Of a stretch of 64,000 nt of DNA, positions 8,425-17,392 are shown piece by piece. Numbering within the stretch: the stretch's first letter is position 1; every line of letters begins with the position of its first letter. Source of the DNA: Croceibacterium selenioxidans (GTDB lineage Bacteria; Pseudomonadota; Alphaproteobacteria; Sphingomonadales; Sphingomonadaceae). The notes under the pieces were generated by a model. It saw nothing but the letters and a program-made list of their open reading frames with translations, was not told the origin of the DNA and did no database searches. The stretch covers positions 1,240,001 through 1,304,000 of the forward strand of contig NZ_JAHFVK010000001.1 of the NCBI RefSeq assembly GCF_018599195.1. The letters are read 5' to 3'. The translations under genes and the position numbers were made by a program.

Positions 8425-10323
8425 TCAGGCGAAAATGCCCAAACGAACGAGCGATCGTTCAAGCATCAGCAACTGCCAAAGCAGTCGAGAATTGTCGGCC
8501 AATCCAGAGGAATGCGCGGCTACCAGGCCGCCCAACAGGGTCTTGTCGAACCACTCCGAACGCGCCAGCGGGCTATTGGCGGTAAGCGCCCTGGCCTCGT
8601 TGGCTAGCGGACCACGCAACCACTCCTTGATCGGCGTCACGAAGCCCTGCTTGGGACGATAGAGGATGTCATCGGGCAAGTACCGACGCATGGCCTTCTT
8701 CAGCAGCCACTTGCCCTGCCCTCCCCGCACTCGCATTCGGTCGGGCAGAGCGGCAGCGAATTCGATGAGGCGGTGGTCGAGCAACGGCTCACGCGCCTCG
8801 AGGCTGACCGCCATGCTCGTGCGGTCGACCTTGGTGAGAATGTCTCCAGGCAGCCAGAACTTGAGATCGGCATATTGCGCGCGGTCGAGCCCGCTTTGCG
8901 ACGGGGCCTGGTTCATCATGTCGATCAGCGGCTGCTCGGCGCGGTAATCACCCAGCAATCGCCTTAACGCCGGAGCGTAAAGGCCCTCCCGAAGCTTGGC
9001 CGGCACGACGGAGAGGCCAAGCGCGTAACCGGACGAACCGTCACCCGCCAAGGATAGCAGCGTCGCCTTGGCTCGTAATGGTCGCGGAGCCCAGTCCGCT
9101 TTAGGATAGGCCCTCCCGAGCGGGCCGAGTACATTCCGGCGAAATCCCGCCGGAAGCAGGCCGCGCATCCTCTCTTCGTGGAAATGGAATACCTGTCGGC
9201 GATAACCGGCCATCGCCTCGTCGGCCCCGTCGCCGGACAGCGCGACCGTCACGCTCTCTCGCGCCAGCTGGCACACGCGCCAAGTCGGCAGAGCCGAAGC
9301 GTCGGCGAAGGGCTCATCGAACATGGTTGAAAGCGTTTCGAGGGCATCGAAGTCCTCCGAGCTGACCCGTCGCACGCGGTGATCCGTGCCGAACCGCTCT
9401 GCGATCTGCGACGCATAGGAGGTCTCATCGACCGCCGCCACATCGAAACCGATCGAACAGGTGCGCACCGGATCGCGGCTGGCCTCGGCCATCAGGGCGA
9501 CCACACTCGAAGAATCCACTCCCCCTGACAGGAACGCGCCGAGGGGAACGTCGGCCGCCATTCGGCTTGTGACGGCCTCGCGCAGGTGATGCAGCAGCTC
9601 TGCCTCGAGGTCTCGCTCCGAACCGCGGTGGCGTTGGGCGAAACTAATGTCCCACCATTTGACCGGCGGCGTGGCGGGCCTGTCATGCCTGAGCAAGCGG
9701 AAGTGGCCCGCGGGCAATTTTTCGACCCCCGCGAGGATAGAGCGGTGATCGGGCACGTAGCCCCAGGTCAGGTAGTCCTCGATCGCAAGAGGGTCGACGT
9801 CACGGCGCAGCAAGGGGTGCGCCAACAAGCCCTTCAATTCCGAAGCAAAAGCGAGGCTGCCATCGGAAAGAGGTGCCATGAACAGCGGTTTCACGCCCAG
9901 GCGATCGCGGGCAAGGAGCAACGTCTGCTGGCGCAGATCGTAAAGCGCAAAGGCGAACATGCCGTGGAGGCGCGAAAGACACTCGGCACCCCAACGTTCG
10001 TATGCCGCCAAGATCACTTCAGTATCGCCGCTGGTCCGAAACTGCGCACCCAGGCCTTCGAGTTCGGTCCGCAGTTCGCGAAAATTGTAGATCTCGCCGT
10101 TGAAGACGATGACCGAACGACCGTCGGCGGAGAGCATCGGTTGCGGAGAACCCGCAAGGTCGATGATCGACAGGCGACGGTGGCCGAGCCCTACGCCAGG
10201 TGCGGTCCAGACCCCCGCGCCGTCAGGCCCACGGTGGACAAGCGCGTCGCACATCCTTTCGACCCGCGCTGGATCGACCGGCTTGATCGTGCCGCAATGA
10301 AAAATCCCCGCGATCCCGCACAT
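8425..10323 (-). CDS. XrtA system-associated amidotransferase (asparagine synthetase-like)
   Basis: 632 aa with the asparagine synthetase B architecture. Cys2 after Met (MCGIAGIF) is the class II glutaminase nucleophile; the PP-loop SGGVDSSSVV near residue 265 activates a carboxylate by adenylation. Members found beside exosortase A are thought to amidate a sugar or peptide carboxyl during exopolysaccharide synthesis rather than make free asparagine; the true substrate is unknown. It begins 12 bp after the exosortase stop and is the last gene of the long minus-strand operon before the rpfF-like gene. Confidence 0.88.
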   Translation of the reverse strand: MCGIAGIFHCGTIKPVDPARVERMCDALVHRGPDGAGVWTAPGVGLGHRRLSIIDLAGSPQPMLSADGRSVIVFNGEIYNFRELRTELEGLGAQFRTSGDTEVILAAYERWGAECLSRLHGMFAFALYDLRQQTLLLARDRLGVKPLFMAPLSDGSLAFASELKGLLAHPLLRRDVDPLAIEDYLTWGYVPDHRSILAGVEKLPAGHFRLLRHDRPATPPVKWWDISFAQRHRGSERDLEAELLHHLREAVTSRMAADVPLGAFLSGGVDSSSVVALMAEASRDPVRTCSIGFDVAAVDETSYASQIAERFGTDHRVRRVSSEDFDALETLSTMFDEPFADASALPTWRVCQLARESVTVALSGDGADEAMAGYRRQVFHFHEERMRGLLPAGFRRNVLGPLGRAYPKADWAPRPLRAKATLLSLAGDGSSGYALGLSVVPAKLREGLYAPALRRLLGDYRAEQPLIDMMNQAPSQSGLDRAQYADLKFWLPGDILTKVDRTSMAVSLEAREPLLDHRLIEFAAALPDRMRVRGGQGKWLLKKAMRRYLPDDILYRPKQGFVTPIKEWLRGPLANEARALTANSPLARSEWFDKTLLGGLVAAHSSGLADNSRLLWQLLMLERSLVRLGIFA

Positions 10324-10335
10324 GAGGCGTGACCG

Positions 10336-11352
10336 TTAGGTCAGTTGACCGACGCGGTCCATCGCCGCGACGGTGACCGCCGTGGCAAACAGCAGGAACG
10401 ACAGCGCCCGCCATCCGCCAATTTCAAGCCTCGCCAAGGCCGAAAGCAAGGGTGAAGCCTGGATCGCCTTGGCATCCACCAGTTGATCCTCCGGCGATCG
10501 GTCAAAGAACCGCCAGGATGCGGCGAGCAAAACCCCCATGACGATTGCAAAGAAGAACCAGCCGTAGACGATGTGGTCGAACCCCGCGGCAAACTCCACA
10601 CCCCGGCTTTGCGCGACGTAGATCGTCCCCCAGGCGCGGACCCCGTTGGCAAGCACGGGAACCACGGCCGCGGCCGCCAGCCAGGCCAAGCGGCGCTTGC
10701 GGCTGGCGAAGCACAGGTGAGCCACGAGCGTTCCAAGCGCTATCATCGCAACGAGAAACTTCACGCCCGAGCAAGCCTCGGCCACTTCGAACAGACCCGC
10801 GGGTGTGTCGATGAACACCCCTTCGATCGTCGCCGGTACGTCGCTGGCGTGTGTGAGGGCGATCGCAAGCTTGGCCGTGATGGTCTGAAGGATGGGTACG
10901 ATCTCATCGCCGAAGGGCACCAGAAACAGCATGTAGCCGAGCGGGAAGACCAGCCCGGCGCTTACCCGGGCGCCCAGCACCGTCACCACCGCCGACTGGA
11001 GGAGAACCACCGCCCCGAGCTGGCTGACAAGGTTTATGTCCGCTGCCACTCCGCTTGACCACGCCAGCAATCCCGCGCCGAGCAAGCCCAAGCCCGGCCA
11101 CCAGGCTTTCGGATCGAGGCTCGATAGTTCCGGCCAACGTCCTGCAACCAGCCAAGCCAGGATCGCGGGAACCAGAAGGATGTGATTGTAAGTCGAGACA
11201 TCCCACCACTGGTGCGCCATCTCCGCCCAGTCCGGCCAAGTGAGCGCGATCAGTCCTACCCAAGCAAGGGTCAACTGCAGCAGGGGAATGCGCCATGCCC
11301 TGGGTAAGACACCCCAGACATTCACATCCGATATCGTGACCTCACGCGGCAT
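10336..11352 (-). CDS. xrtA: Exosortase A, lacking the EpsI (DUF3485) domain
   Basis: 338 aa polytopic membrane protein. The exosortase active site is complete: Cys194 in EACSGVKF, Arg239 in NGVRAWGT, His260 in GFDHIVYGW. Exosortases are transpeptidase-like enzymes that process PEP-CTERM proteins at the membrane. Many XrtA proteins continue into a periplasmic EpsI domain of about 200 residues; here the protein stops 15-20 residues into the last hydrophobic segment (ending MDRVGQLT) and the amidotransferase starts 12 bp later, so no EpsI can follow. Start ATG 11352 overlaps the glycosyltransferase end by 11 bp. No PEP-CTERM substrate is encoded in the window. Confidence 0.88.
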   Translation of the reverse strand: MPREVTISDVNVWGVLPRAWRIPLLQLTLAWVGLIALTWPDWAEMAHQWWDVSTYNHILLVPAILAWLVAGRWPELSSLDPKAWWPGLGLLGAGLLAWSSGVAADINLVSQLGAVVLLQSAVVTVLGARVSAGLVFPLGYMLFLVPFGDEIVPILQTITAKLAIALTHASDVPATIEGVFIDTPAGLFEVAEACSGVKFLVAMIALGTLVAHLCFASRKRRLAWLAAAAVVPVLANGVRAWGTIYVAQSRGVEFAAGFDHIVYGWFFFAIVMGVLLAASWRFFDRSPEDQLVDAKAIQASPLLSALARLEIGGWRALSFLLFATAVTVAAMDRVGQLT

Positions 11353-12574
11353 GGCGCCGCCTGTTGCGGTCTCGCGGGCGACCAACGATGGCGGGCAACG
11401 GCTCGAGCATCGCGCGCCAGCTCCGTTGCTCCACCACGATATCGCGTGCGGCCGTTCCCATGCGTGACGCCCGCTCTCGATCGGACAAGAGGCCCAGCGC
11501 GCGGCTGGCGATTTCCTGATCGGTGTCGGCGACAGCGAAGTGCGTTCCGTCGACTCCGGGCACCCCCGTGGCCGCGGCGGTCGTGAGTACCACGGGCCGC
11601 GCCATCGCCATGGCCTCCAACACCTTGTTCTGTACCCCACGCGCGATGGAAAGGGGGGCGAGCACCAGGTCGGCTCCGGACAGGAACGGGCGCACGTCCG
11701 GAACTTCGCCCCATACGCGCGAGCGGCACACGCCATCCCGGGCGACCAATTCGGGCGCCGGCGACCGACCGACTATGTGCAGCCTTGCTTCAGGCATCGA
11801 GGCAAGGACCCGGGGCATGATGCAATCGATCATGCGCAAGGCCGCTTCGACGTTGGGCGGGTAATCCATTTGCCCGGTGAAGACGATATTCGCCGCGCCC
11901 TCGACCAGCGCGGGATGGGTTCGCACCCTGCCGGGATTGAACGTGGTCGCGTCGATGCCATTGCCGAGCGCCGAAATGTTGGCCTTCACGCCTGCAGGTA
12001 GGCGCGACGCCAGCAAAGCCGCTTCCGCATCGCTAACCAGCAGGGTGTGCGTAGCCCTTGCCGCCAGTCGGGTCTCTTCGGCGCGCAACAGCCGGGCCTC
12101 GCGAGCGTTAACCCACCGCATCGGCATGGGCTTCTCGGCGGAATAGGCTTCGAACTTCGCGGAATCGACGTCGACAAGATCGACCACGAGCCGGCCGGTC
12201 CAGTCTTTGGGGACATATTGGCCCATCTGGCCCGAGAAGACGTAGACCGTGTCGATATCGGTGGTAGCCAGCATGAACCGGACCCACCGCGCCAGTTCGC
12301 GGTGCTCGAAGGCTTTGAGGCTCACCGGTTTTCCTGAGCAAAGCGCTTCCAGGCCTGCCAGCGCTAGCGGCTTGGTCCTCGCCGGCATGCAATAGCTGGT
12401 GCTGACTCGGGCCAGCTCCATCTCGCCGGCTCTCTCAGCCGCGGTATCCGCAAGGCAGCCGACGTAGACAGGCCCGAGGTTCGATAGCGCCTTGAGGATG
12501 TGGTGCGATCGGATCTTGTCTCCGCGGTCTGGCGGAAACGGCACGCGATGGGCCAGGAACAGCACTCCGCTCAT
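11342..12574 (-). CDS. XrtA system-associated glycosyltransferase (GT4-like)
   Basis: 410 aa. The N-terminus FLAHRVPFPPDRGDKIRSHH, the central NGIDATTFNP and FTGQMDYPPNVEA, and the C-terminal GVQNKVLEAMAMARPVV fit a GT-B retaining transferase of the PEP-CTERM-associated type. It should add a sugar to the lipid-linked exopolysaccharide repeat at the cytoplasmic face. Start ATG 12574 overlaps the FemAB stop (ATGA). It is the only glycosyltransferase in the locus. Confidence 0.88.
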   Translation of the reverse strand: MSGVLFLAHRVPFPPDRGDKIRSHHILKALSNLGPVYVGCLADTAAERAGEMELARVSTSYCMPARTKPLALAGLEALCSGKPVSLKAFEHRELARWVRFMLATTDIDTVYVFSGQMGQYVPKDWTGRLVVDLVDVDSAKFEAYSAEKPMPMRWVNAREARLLRAEETRLAARATHTLLVSDAEAALLASRLPAGVKANISALGNGIDATTFNPGRVRTHPALVEGAANIVFTGQMDYPPNVEAALRMIDCIMPRVLASMPEARLHIVGRSPAPELVARDGVCRSRVWGEVPDVRPFLSGADLVLAPLSIARGVQNKVLEAMAMARPVVLTTAAATGVPGVDGTHFAVADTDQEIASRALGLLSDRERASRMGTAARDIVVEQRSWRAMLEPLPAIVGRPRDRNRRRHAA

Positions 12575-13629
12575 CCAAGCCCCCTGGCGATTATTGGGCC
12601 GAGGCTGTTCGCGACCGGCAGCGGCAGCTTGCGCCACAGCGCGATGCGGGCAGCGTGCTTGCTGCTGGTAGGATCGGCGTCGCGCGCCTTCTGGCCGGGC
12701 GCGGTCCAGGCCGAGTAGGTCAGAGGTTCGGCCTCGAAGCCCCAATTTTTTTTGTAGGCGTGATTGCCGCTACCGGTCTTGCTGCGCCCAAAGTCGAACT
12801 GCATGAAGCCCTGGGTTCGGGCATGCAGCATAAGTTCGAAATACATCCGGTCGTTGGCCCTGAGGCCGCGCGCTGACCGTGTGCCGCCGCCCCAATAGGG
12901 CATGGCGGTCTCGCCATGATAGATGGTCAACACCCCCGCGACCGGTTCGCTCCGATGGCGAACCGTGAGTATGTCGGCGTCTAGTTCATCGAGTACCGCC
13001 TCGAATAGTTTTCGAGGGAACACCGGAGTTCCGAGGTTGCGTACGCTCTCGGAAAAGGTGGAATAGAATGCAGTCAACTCGGCCTGACGCGTGCCGACGG
13101 TGATCTCAAGATCGTTTTCCAGACCCTTGCGAACCTCGGCCCGCTGTTTTCGGGGGATCGCGGCGAGCTCGGCTTCGTCGTCCCACGCCAGTGCTTTCAC
13201 GAAACCACAGTGACTGTCGCTGCGCCGGGTCCAGGCGTCAGGAGAAAGCCCGCCCCGCAGTTCGATCGTCGAACACGACCGCCGCGCCGCGAGCTCCTCG
13301 GCTGCGCGGCATAATTGGAGTGAAGTGGCGTCCCGCTGGGCAAGAGGACCACCCCCGACCGCAAATCCGCTCGACGCCAGCATTCGGCCGAACACCGGCG
13401 AGTGAACTTCGCTCATGGGCAGCCATCCGGTCAAAAGGCCGCCCTTCTCTGCCACGAGCCCAAGCCCGCGCTGTCCCGTCCCGCGCTCGATCGCTCGCAA
13501 CCACGCAGGGCGGTGGAACACGCAACCTCCCAGGTCTGCCACGAACCCCTCAATCCGCGCGACCTCATCCGGCTGACGCAAGTCAGCAAGACGAACCCGT
13601 TCTGTGGTCAAGGCGAACGGTGCGTTCAT
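12571..13629 (-). CDS. FemAB-related XrtA system-associated protein
   Basis: 352 aa with a GNAT/FemAB fold: PYWGGGTRSARGLRANDRMYFELM and FDFGRSKTGSGNHAYKKNWGF are the hallmark stretches of this PEP-CTERM-associated FemAB family. FemAB enzymes transfer aminoacyl groups from tRNA to cell-wall peptides; the acceptor here is unknown, possibly an amine on the polysaccharide or on the product of the neighbouring ligase/carrier-protein genes. ATGA overlaps link it to the deacetylase upstream and the glycosyltransferase downstream. Confidence 0.85.
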   Translation of the reverse strand: MNAPFALTTERVRLADLRQPDEVARIEGFVADLGGCVFHRPAWLRAIERGTGQRGLGLVAEKGGLLTGWLPMSEVHSPVFGRMLASSGFAVGGGPLAQRDATSLQLCRAAEELAARRSCSTIELRGGLSPDAWTRRSDSHCGFVKALAWDDEAELAAIPRKQRAEVRKGLENDLEITVGTRQAELTAFYSTFSESVRNLGTPVFPRKLFEAVLDELDADILTVRHRSEPVAGVLTIYHGETAMPYWGGGTRSARGLRANDRMYFELMLHARTQGFMQFDFGRSKTGSGNHAYKKNWGFEAEPLTYSAWTAPGQKARDADPTSSKHAARIALWRKLPLPVANSLGPIIARGLG

Positions 13630-14555
13630 TCCGCCTCCGCCGCGACCCGATCGGCGTCGAGCCTTGCGCTTTCCCTATGGGCGAGGAGATCCATCCGGCC
13701 CCATTGAAACTCCCGCACCAACTGGCGGAGCTTGGGCGCCATCTGGTCGAGCTTGGTATAATGCCGCAGTCGCGATTTCAGCGGGGCCCCTGCGACCCGA
13801 GGCTGGCCCGGATCGATTTCCCACGGATGAAAGTAGAAGATTGCCGGACGCTCGTCGCGGCGATTGACCTGGCGGATCGCCCAGCGGCTGAAGGCATAGG
13901 GAAGAACCCGAAAGAACCCTCCGCCACCCGCCGCGAGCCGCTTTCCACCAAACAGGGCGGTGGTTACCGGAATCTCGATCAACGGCTTCCACGGCAGCGG
14001 CCGGAAGGCGAAGCGCGGCGCATCGGGCCAGCCATAGTGGTCATGATGGACCGGAGCCACGCTTGACGAATAGACGTAACCTTGCTCGGCCAGTTCCATG
14101 AACGCCCAGGGCGTGCGCCGGTCCAGAGAGAAGCTCGGCGCGCGATAGCCGGTGACGCGCAGGCCCGTCACGTCCTCCAGGACCTGACGAGCCCGTGAGA
14201 TATCTTCCCCGAACTCGGTCCGATCCATGGTGAAGACGCGCCGGTGATCCCACCCGTGGCTGGCGATCTCATGTCCGCGCTGTGCGACTTCCCGCAGAAG
14301 CGCCCCGTGGCGCTGCGCCACCCAGCCCAGAGTGAAGAACGTCGCCTTGGCCTCTACCTCGTCGAACAGGTCGAGGATTTCGCGCACGTTGCGATCGACA
14401 CGATCGGCAAGGTTCCCCCAATCCCCGCGCTCGATGACACTTTCGAACGCGCCGACCTGGAACCAGTCCTCGACATCCACGGACAGACCATTGACGATGG
14501 TGGCCCTCTCAACAGGGACCTCCATCGGTCGGTCGGGAGAAGTGACTGCATCCAC
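13626..14555 (-). CDS. XrtA system polysaccharide deacetylase
   Basis: NodB-homology deacetylase of the PEP-CTERM/XrtA type. LSVDVEDWFQVGAFE holds the catalytic/metal Asp, and HEIASHGWDHRRV holds the metal His pair; RAPSFS follows. The C-terminal FYFHPWEIDP segment is typical of the DUF3473-bearing members. It should remove N-acetyl groups from the growing polysaccharide. The start is unclear: GTG 14555 (AGGCG upstream) is used; ATG 14621 would overlap the ATPase gene by 40 bp, and ATG 14525 has no visible SD. About 309 aa from the GTG. Confidence 0.88.
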   Translation of the reverse strand: MDAVTSPDRPMEVPVERATIVNGLSVDVEDWFQVGAFESVIERGDWGNLADRVDRNVREILDLFDEVEAKATFFTLGWVAQRHGALLREVAQRGHEIASHGWDHRRVFTMDRTEFGEDISRARQVLEDVTGLRVTGYRAPSFSLDRRTPWAFMELAEQGYVYSSSVAPVHHDHYGWPDAPRFAFRPLPWKPLIEIPVTTALFGGKRLAAGGGGFFRVLPYAFSRWAIRQVNRRDERPAIFYFHPWEIDPGQPRVAGAPLKSRLRHYTKLDQMAPKLRQLVREFQWGRMDLLAHRESARLDADRVAAEAE

Positions 14556-14581
14556 GTTCGTCGCCTGCGCCGGAGCGGCCC

Positions 14582-15736
14582 TTAGGCCGCCCTCGCCTGA
14601 TCCATCTCGGTTTCCATCCATTCGATGAGCATGCCGAGCGTCTGTCGTACGGCTTGCTCTTGTTCCAAGAGACGAGCCTCCATGCGCGCCACTTGATCCC
14701 GCAAGGCGGTGACCTCAGGGGTAGAGGAAGCTTCGGTGGCCGATTTGAGATGGGTCGCCAACTCGATCACTGCGTCCTGCAGTTCGACGATCTGCGCGTC
14801 CCGCACTGCCAACAGGGTTTCGAACTCGCTCCTGTCCAACTGCTCGGGCTCGCCCATCGCCGCGGAAGGCTCGGTCAGAGGCTTGGGGCAGGTGACCTCT
14901 TGCGCGGGAATTTCGACGAACGTGCGCTCGCTTTCCATCTCGCTGACCACAGCCTGCAGCATTGTCGTGTCGATGAGGTTGCACTGCTCGACGGCACCAA
15001 GCAGCAACAGCCGGTTGGTGATCTGGTTGATGCGACGCGGGATGCCTCCGCTCGCCTCGTGCAATTGGGCAAACACTGCTTCTTCGAACTGCGGATTGCC
15101 GTTCCAGCCCACGAGCTTCAGGCGATGGGCGATGTAAGGCTCGACCTCGCCAACCTCCATCGCCTCGAGGTGGTGCGCAGCGATGACGCGCTGGCGCAAT
15201 TGCTCGAGGGCATCATGGCCCTGCAGTGTCGAACGGAACTCGGGCTGGCCAAGCAAAAGGGTCTGCAGGAGCGGATGATTGCCTAGCTGGAAGTTCGACA
15301 GCATGCGCAGCTCTTCCAGGGCGGAGACCGAGAGATTCTGGGATTCGTCGACGATCAGGAGACAGCGGCGGCCCGCCCGCGCCTCGTCGTGCAGGAAACC
15401 TTCGATGGCGCCGAGCGCGCTCGCTTTGTCGTGACCCTGAATTTCGAGACCGAAGCTCTGGGCGACGACGTGGACAATCTCCTTCTCGTCGAGCTTGCTC
15501 GTAACGACTTGCGCCACACTCAGTTGTGCCGGATCGACCGAGCCCATCAGATGCGCGACCAGCGTGGATTTGCCCGCACCGACCTCGCCCGTGATGACCA
15601 TGAAGCCTTCGCCCTGTGCCAGGCCATAGCCGAGGTATGACAGCGCCTTGCGATGGGTAACGCTGCGGAAATAGAAGGCTGGGTCAGGGGTAAGCTGGAA
15701 GGGCTTTCCTGTCAGGCCGTAGAATTCTGCAAACAT
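14582..15736 (-). CDS. XrtA system-associated ExeA/GspA-like ATPase
   Basis: 384 aa AAA ATPase. N-terminal FYGLTGKPFQLTPDPAF is the family signature, Walker A is TGEVGAGKST, Walker B is CLLIVDESQNL. A C-terminal coiled-coil-like region (residues about 320-380) with repeated Glu/Gln is rich in heptads. ExeA/GspA proteins energise assembly of outer-membrane channels across peptidoglycan; here the likely client is the export lipoprotein and beta-barrel of the same operon. The true partner is not shown by the sequence. Confidence 0.87.
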   Translation of the reverse strand: MFAEFYGLTGKPFQLTPDPAFYFRSVTHRKALSYLGYGLAQGEGFMVITGEVGAGKSTLVAHLMGSVDPAQLSVAQVVTSKLDEKEIVHVVAQSFGLEIQGHDKASALGAIEGFLHDEARAGRRCLLIVDESQNLSVSALEELRMLSNFQLGNHPLLQTLLLGQPEFRSTLQGHDALEQLRQRVIAAHHLEAMEVGEVEPYIAHRLKLVGWNGNPQFEEAVFAQLHEASGGIPRRINQITNRLLLLGAVEQCNLIDTTMLQAVVSEMESERTFVEIPAQEVTCPKPLTEPSAAMGEPEQLDRSEFETLLAVRDAQIVELQDAVIELATHLKSATEASSTPEVTALRDQVARMEARLLEQEQAVRQTLGMLIEWMETEMDQARAA

Positions 15737-15751
15737 TGCGATACCTCCGGT

Positions 15752-17392
15752 TCACCGGTCAAAAAAGGAATAGCGCAGGCCGAGGAGGGCCGATGCGGCG
15801 AGGAAATCGGGTACGTTGTCGCGGACCACACCATCGAGCCCGACGGCAGCAACGCCGCTCAGGCCGCGCAGGAGGTCGCGGTTGTAGGCCATCGACATAG
15901 AATAACCGGTCGACTTGCCGTCGCCTGCAAAGCCACTGTCGAACCAGTTTATCGACGCGCCTGCCGAGAACGACGAATAGAGATCGAGTTCGGTCGTGCC
16001 GTAGACCGCGGCCCAGACCATCTCGTCGGTCGCCCCGCTGACGTCGATCCCGCTGCCGGCGGCGGGAATGTACTTTCGCTGGTCGTAGCCCACGCCCGTG
16101 CTCACCCGCGTACGACCCAGGTCGAGCGAATGGCTGGCCATGACACCGCGGCTCTTGAACACCGACGAACGGAGCGAACCCAGGGCGCTGGCGAGACAGT
16201 TCCCGTTGTCCAGGCTTGCGACGCAACCGCCGACCTGGCCGTTGATGGGATTGACGAAGGCTTCGAAATTGGCCGGAAGGCCCGCGAGCTGGTTCACCAG
16301 TGCGCCGCCGAAGCTGGTCAGGTTGTCATAAACCGCGACGTTGTAGCTCTCCCGCGAATTGGGCGCATAGGAGAAGGTACCGTGGTAATTCATTGAGCCA
16401 TAGCGGTGACCGACATAGGCCTCGAGCGCCGTGCGCCGGCTCGGCCGCCACATGACGCCCGCATCCCAGATGAGACCGTCGGTCTGGTAGTCGATCCGAC
16501 GAGGCGAGCTTTGATCGGTCACGAAGCGACCATCCGGTCCAGCCAGGGGGTTGCCCGACGCATCGCGAACGACATCGCGGCTCGAAACCTCGACGTTTTC
16601 GAGCCCCACCCCTCCCGCCAGGGCGACTGTGGGGCTAATCGGCAGGATAGCGTCGGCGCGGGCATAGGCGTCGCGGATACGCTGATCGAAGTTAGAGATA
16701 TCTTGCTGCGTGAACCCACCGCCAGCACCGAATCCGAAAGGGGCGACCACGTCCGGACCGATGCCCGCGCGAGCCTGGGCCATATGGATCGTGCTCTCGT
16801 CGAAAATATCGGCGGGCCGCTGACCGGGCGCGACGACAATGGCGTCCGGCTCTTCGACCTTGGTGTAGCCAAAGCGGTAGTGCCCCTCCACCTCCACCTG
16901 ATCGACCATGGTATGCACCGAGGGGCCGGCATAAGCCGAGTAGATCTGGCTCGTGGAATCGTCGCTTACGAAGCCACCGAGCGAAGTCGATCCGTCCGCC
17001 TCCACGCGGGTGCGGGCGGCAAAGCCACCGGCTTCCATCGTCAGCCCTTCTGCCAAGGCTACCCCGGCCCGGGCGACACCACTCACGGTATCACCTCCGA
17101 CATCATCATCGTCCCAACCGATCCGGCGTTCATAGCGAAGCGAGACCGAAGCCGCGCTCCGCTTCCCGACGATCGAAGCGTCCAGTCCAACTGCCAGATT
17201 GGTCCAGGTAACCACGTCGTTCACCGGATCGATCTGCGCACTGACGACTTGGGCGGCTTCGATGTAGGGGACGACTTCGGTGTGGTAGCCGTCCGCATTG
17301 GTGGACAGCGCGCCATTGCCCGCCGCCTCAGCGGCGCCCGACAGGCCGAGCGCGGCCAGCGCGAGGACAAGGCGAAGCGCGCACTGCTTCAC
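15752..17392 (-). CDS. XrtA system-associated outer-membrane beta-barrel protein
   Basis: 546 aa. Signal peptide MKQCALRLVLALAALGLSGAAEA, then many amphipathic strands and repeated Tyr/Gly turns, ending YSFFDR with a C-terminal aromatic typical of outer-membrane proteins. Position and type agree with the TIGR03016-like PEP-CTERM-associated porins, proposed to help the polysaccharide cross the outer membrane. The start overlaps the kinase stop by 4 bp (ATGA), so the two are coupled. Confidence 0.78.
   Translation of the reverse strand: MKQCALRLVLALAALGLSGAAEAAGNGALSTNADGYHTEVVPYIEAAQVVSAQIDPVNDVVTWTNLAVGLDASIVGKRSAASVSLRYERRIGWDDDDVGGDTVSGVARAGVALAEGLTMEAGGFAARTRVEADGSTSLGGFVSDDSTSQIYSAYAGPSVHTMVDQVEVEGHYRFGYTKVEEPDAIVVAPGQRPADIFDESTIHMAQARAGIGPDVVAPFGFGAGGGFTQQDISNFDQRIRDAYARADAILPISPTVALAGGVGLENVEVSSRDVVRDASGNPLAGPDGRFVTDQSSPRRIDYQTDGLIWDAGVMWRPSRRTALEAYVGHRYGSMNYHGTFSYAPNSRESYNVAVYDNLTSFGGALVNQLAGLPANFEAFVNPINGQVGGCVASLDNGNCLASALGSLRSSVFKSRGVMASHSLDLGRTRVSTGVGYDQRKYIPAAGSGIDVSGATDEMVWAAVYGTTELDLYSSFSAGASINWFDSGFAGDGKSTGYSMSMAYNRDLLRGLSGVAAVGLDGVVRDNVPDFLAASALLGLRYSFFDR

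Noticed and set aside
13191-14066. 291-aa plus-strand frame across the FemAB and deacetylase genes
   Set aside because: Opposite two well-supported genes; no recognisable motifs.
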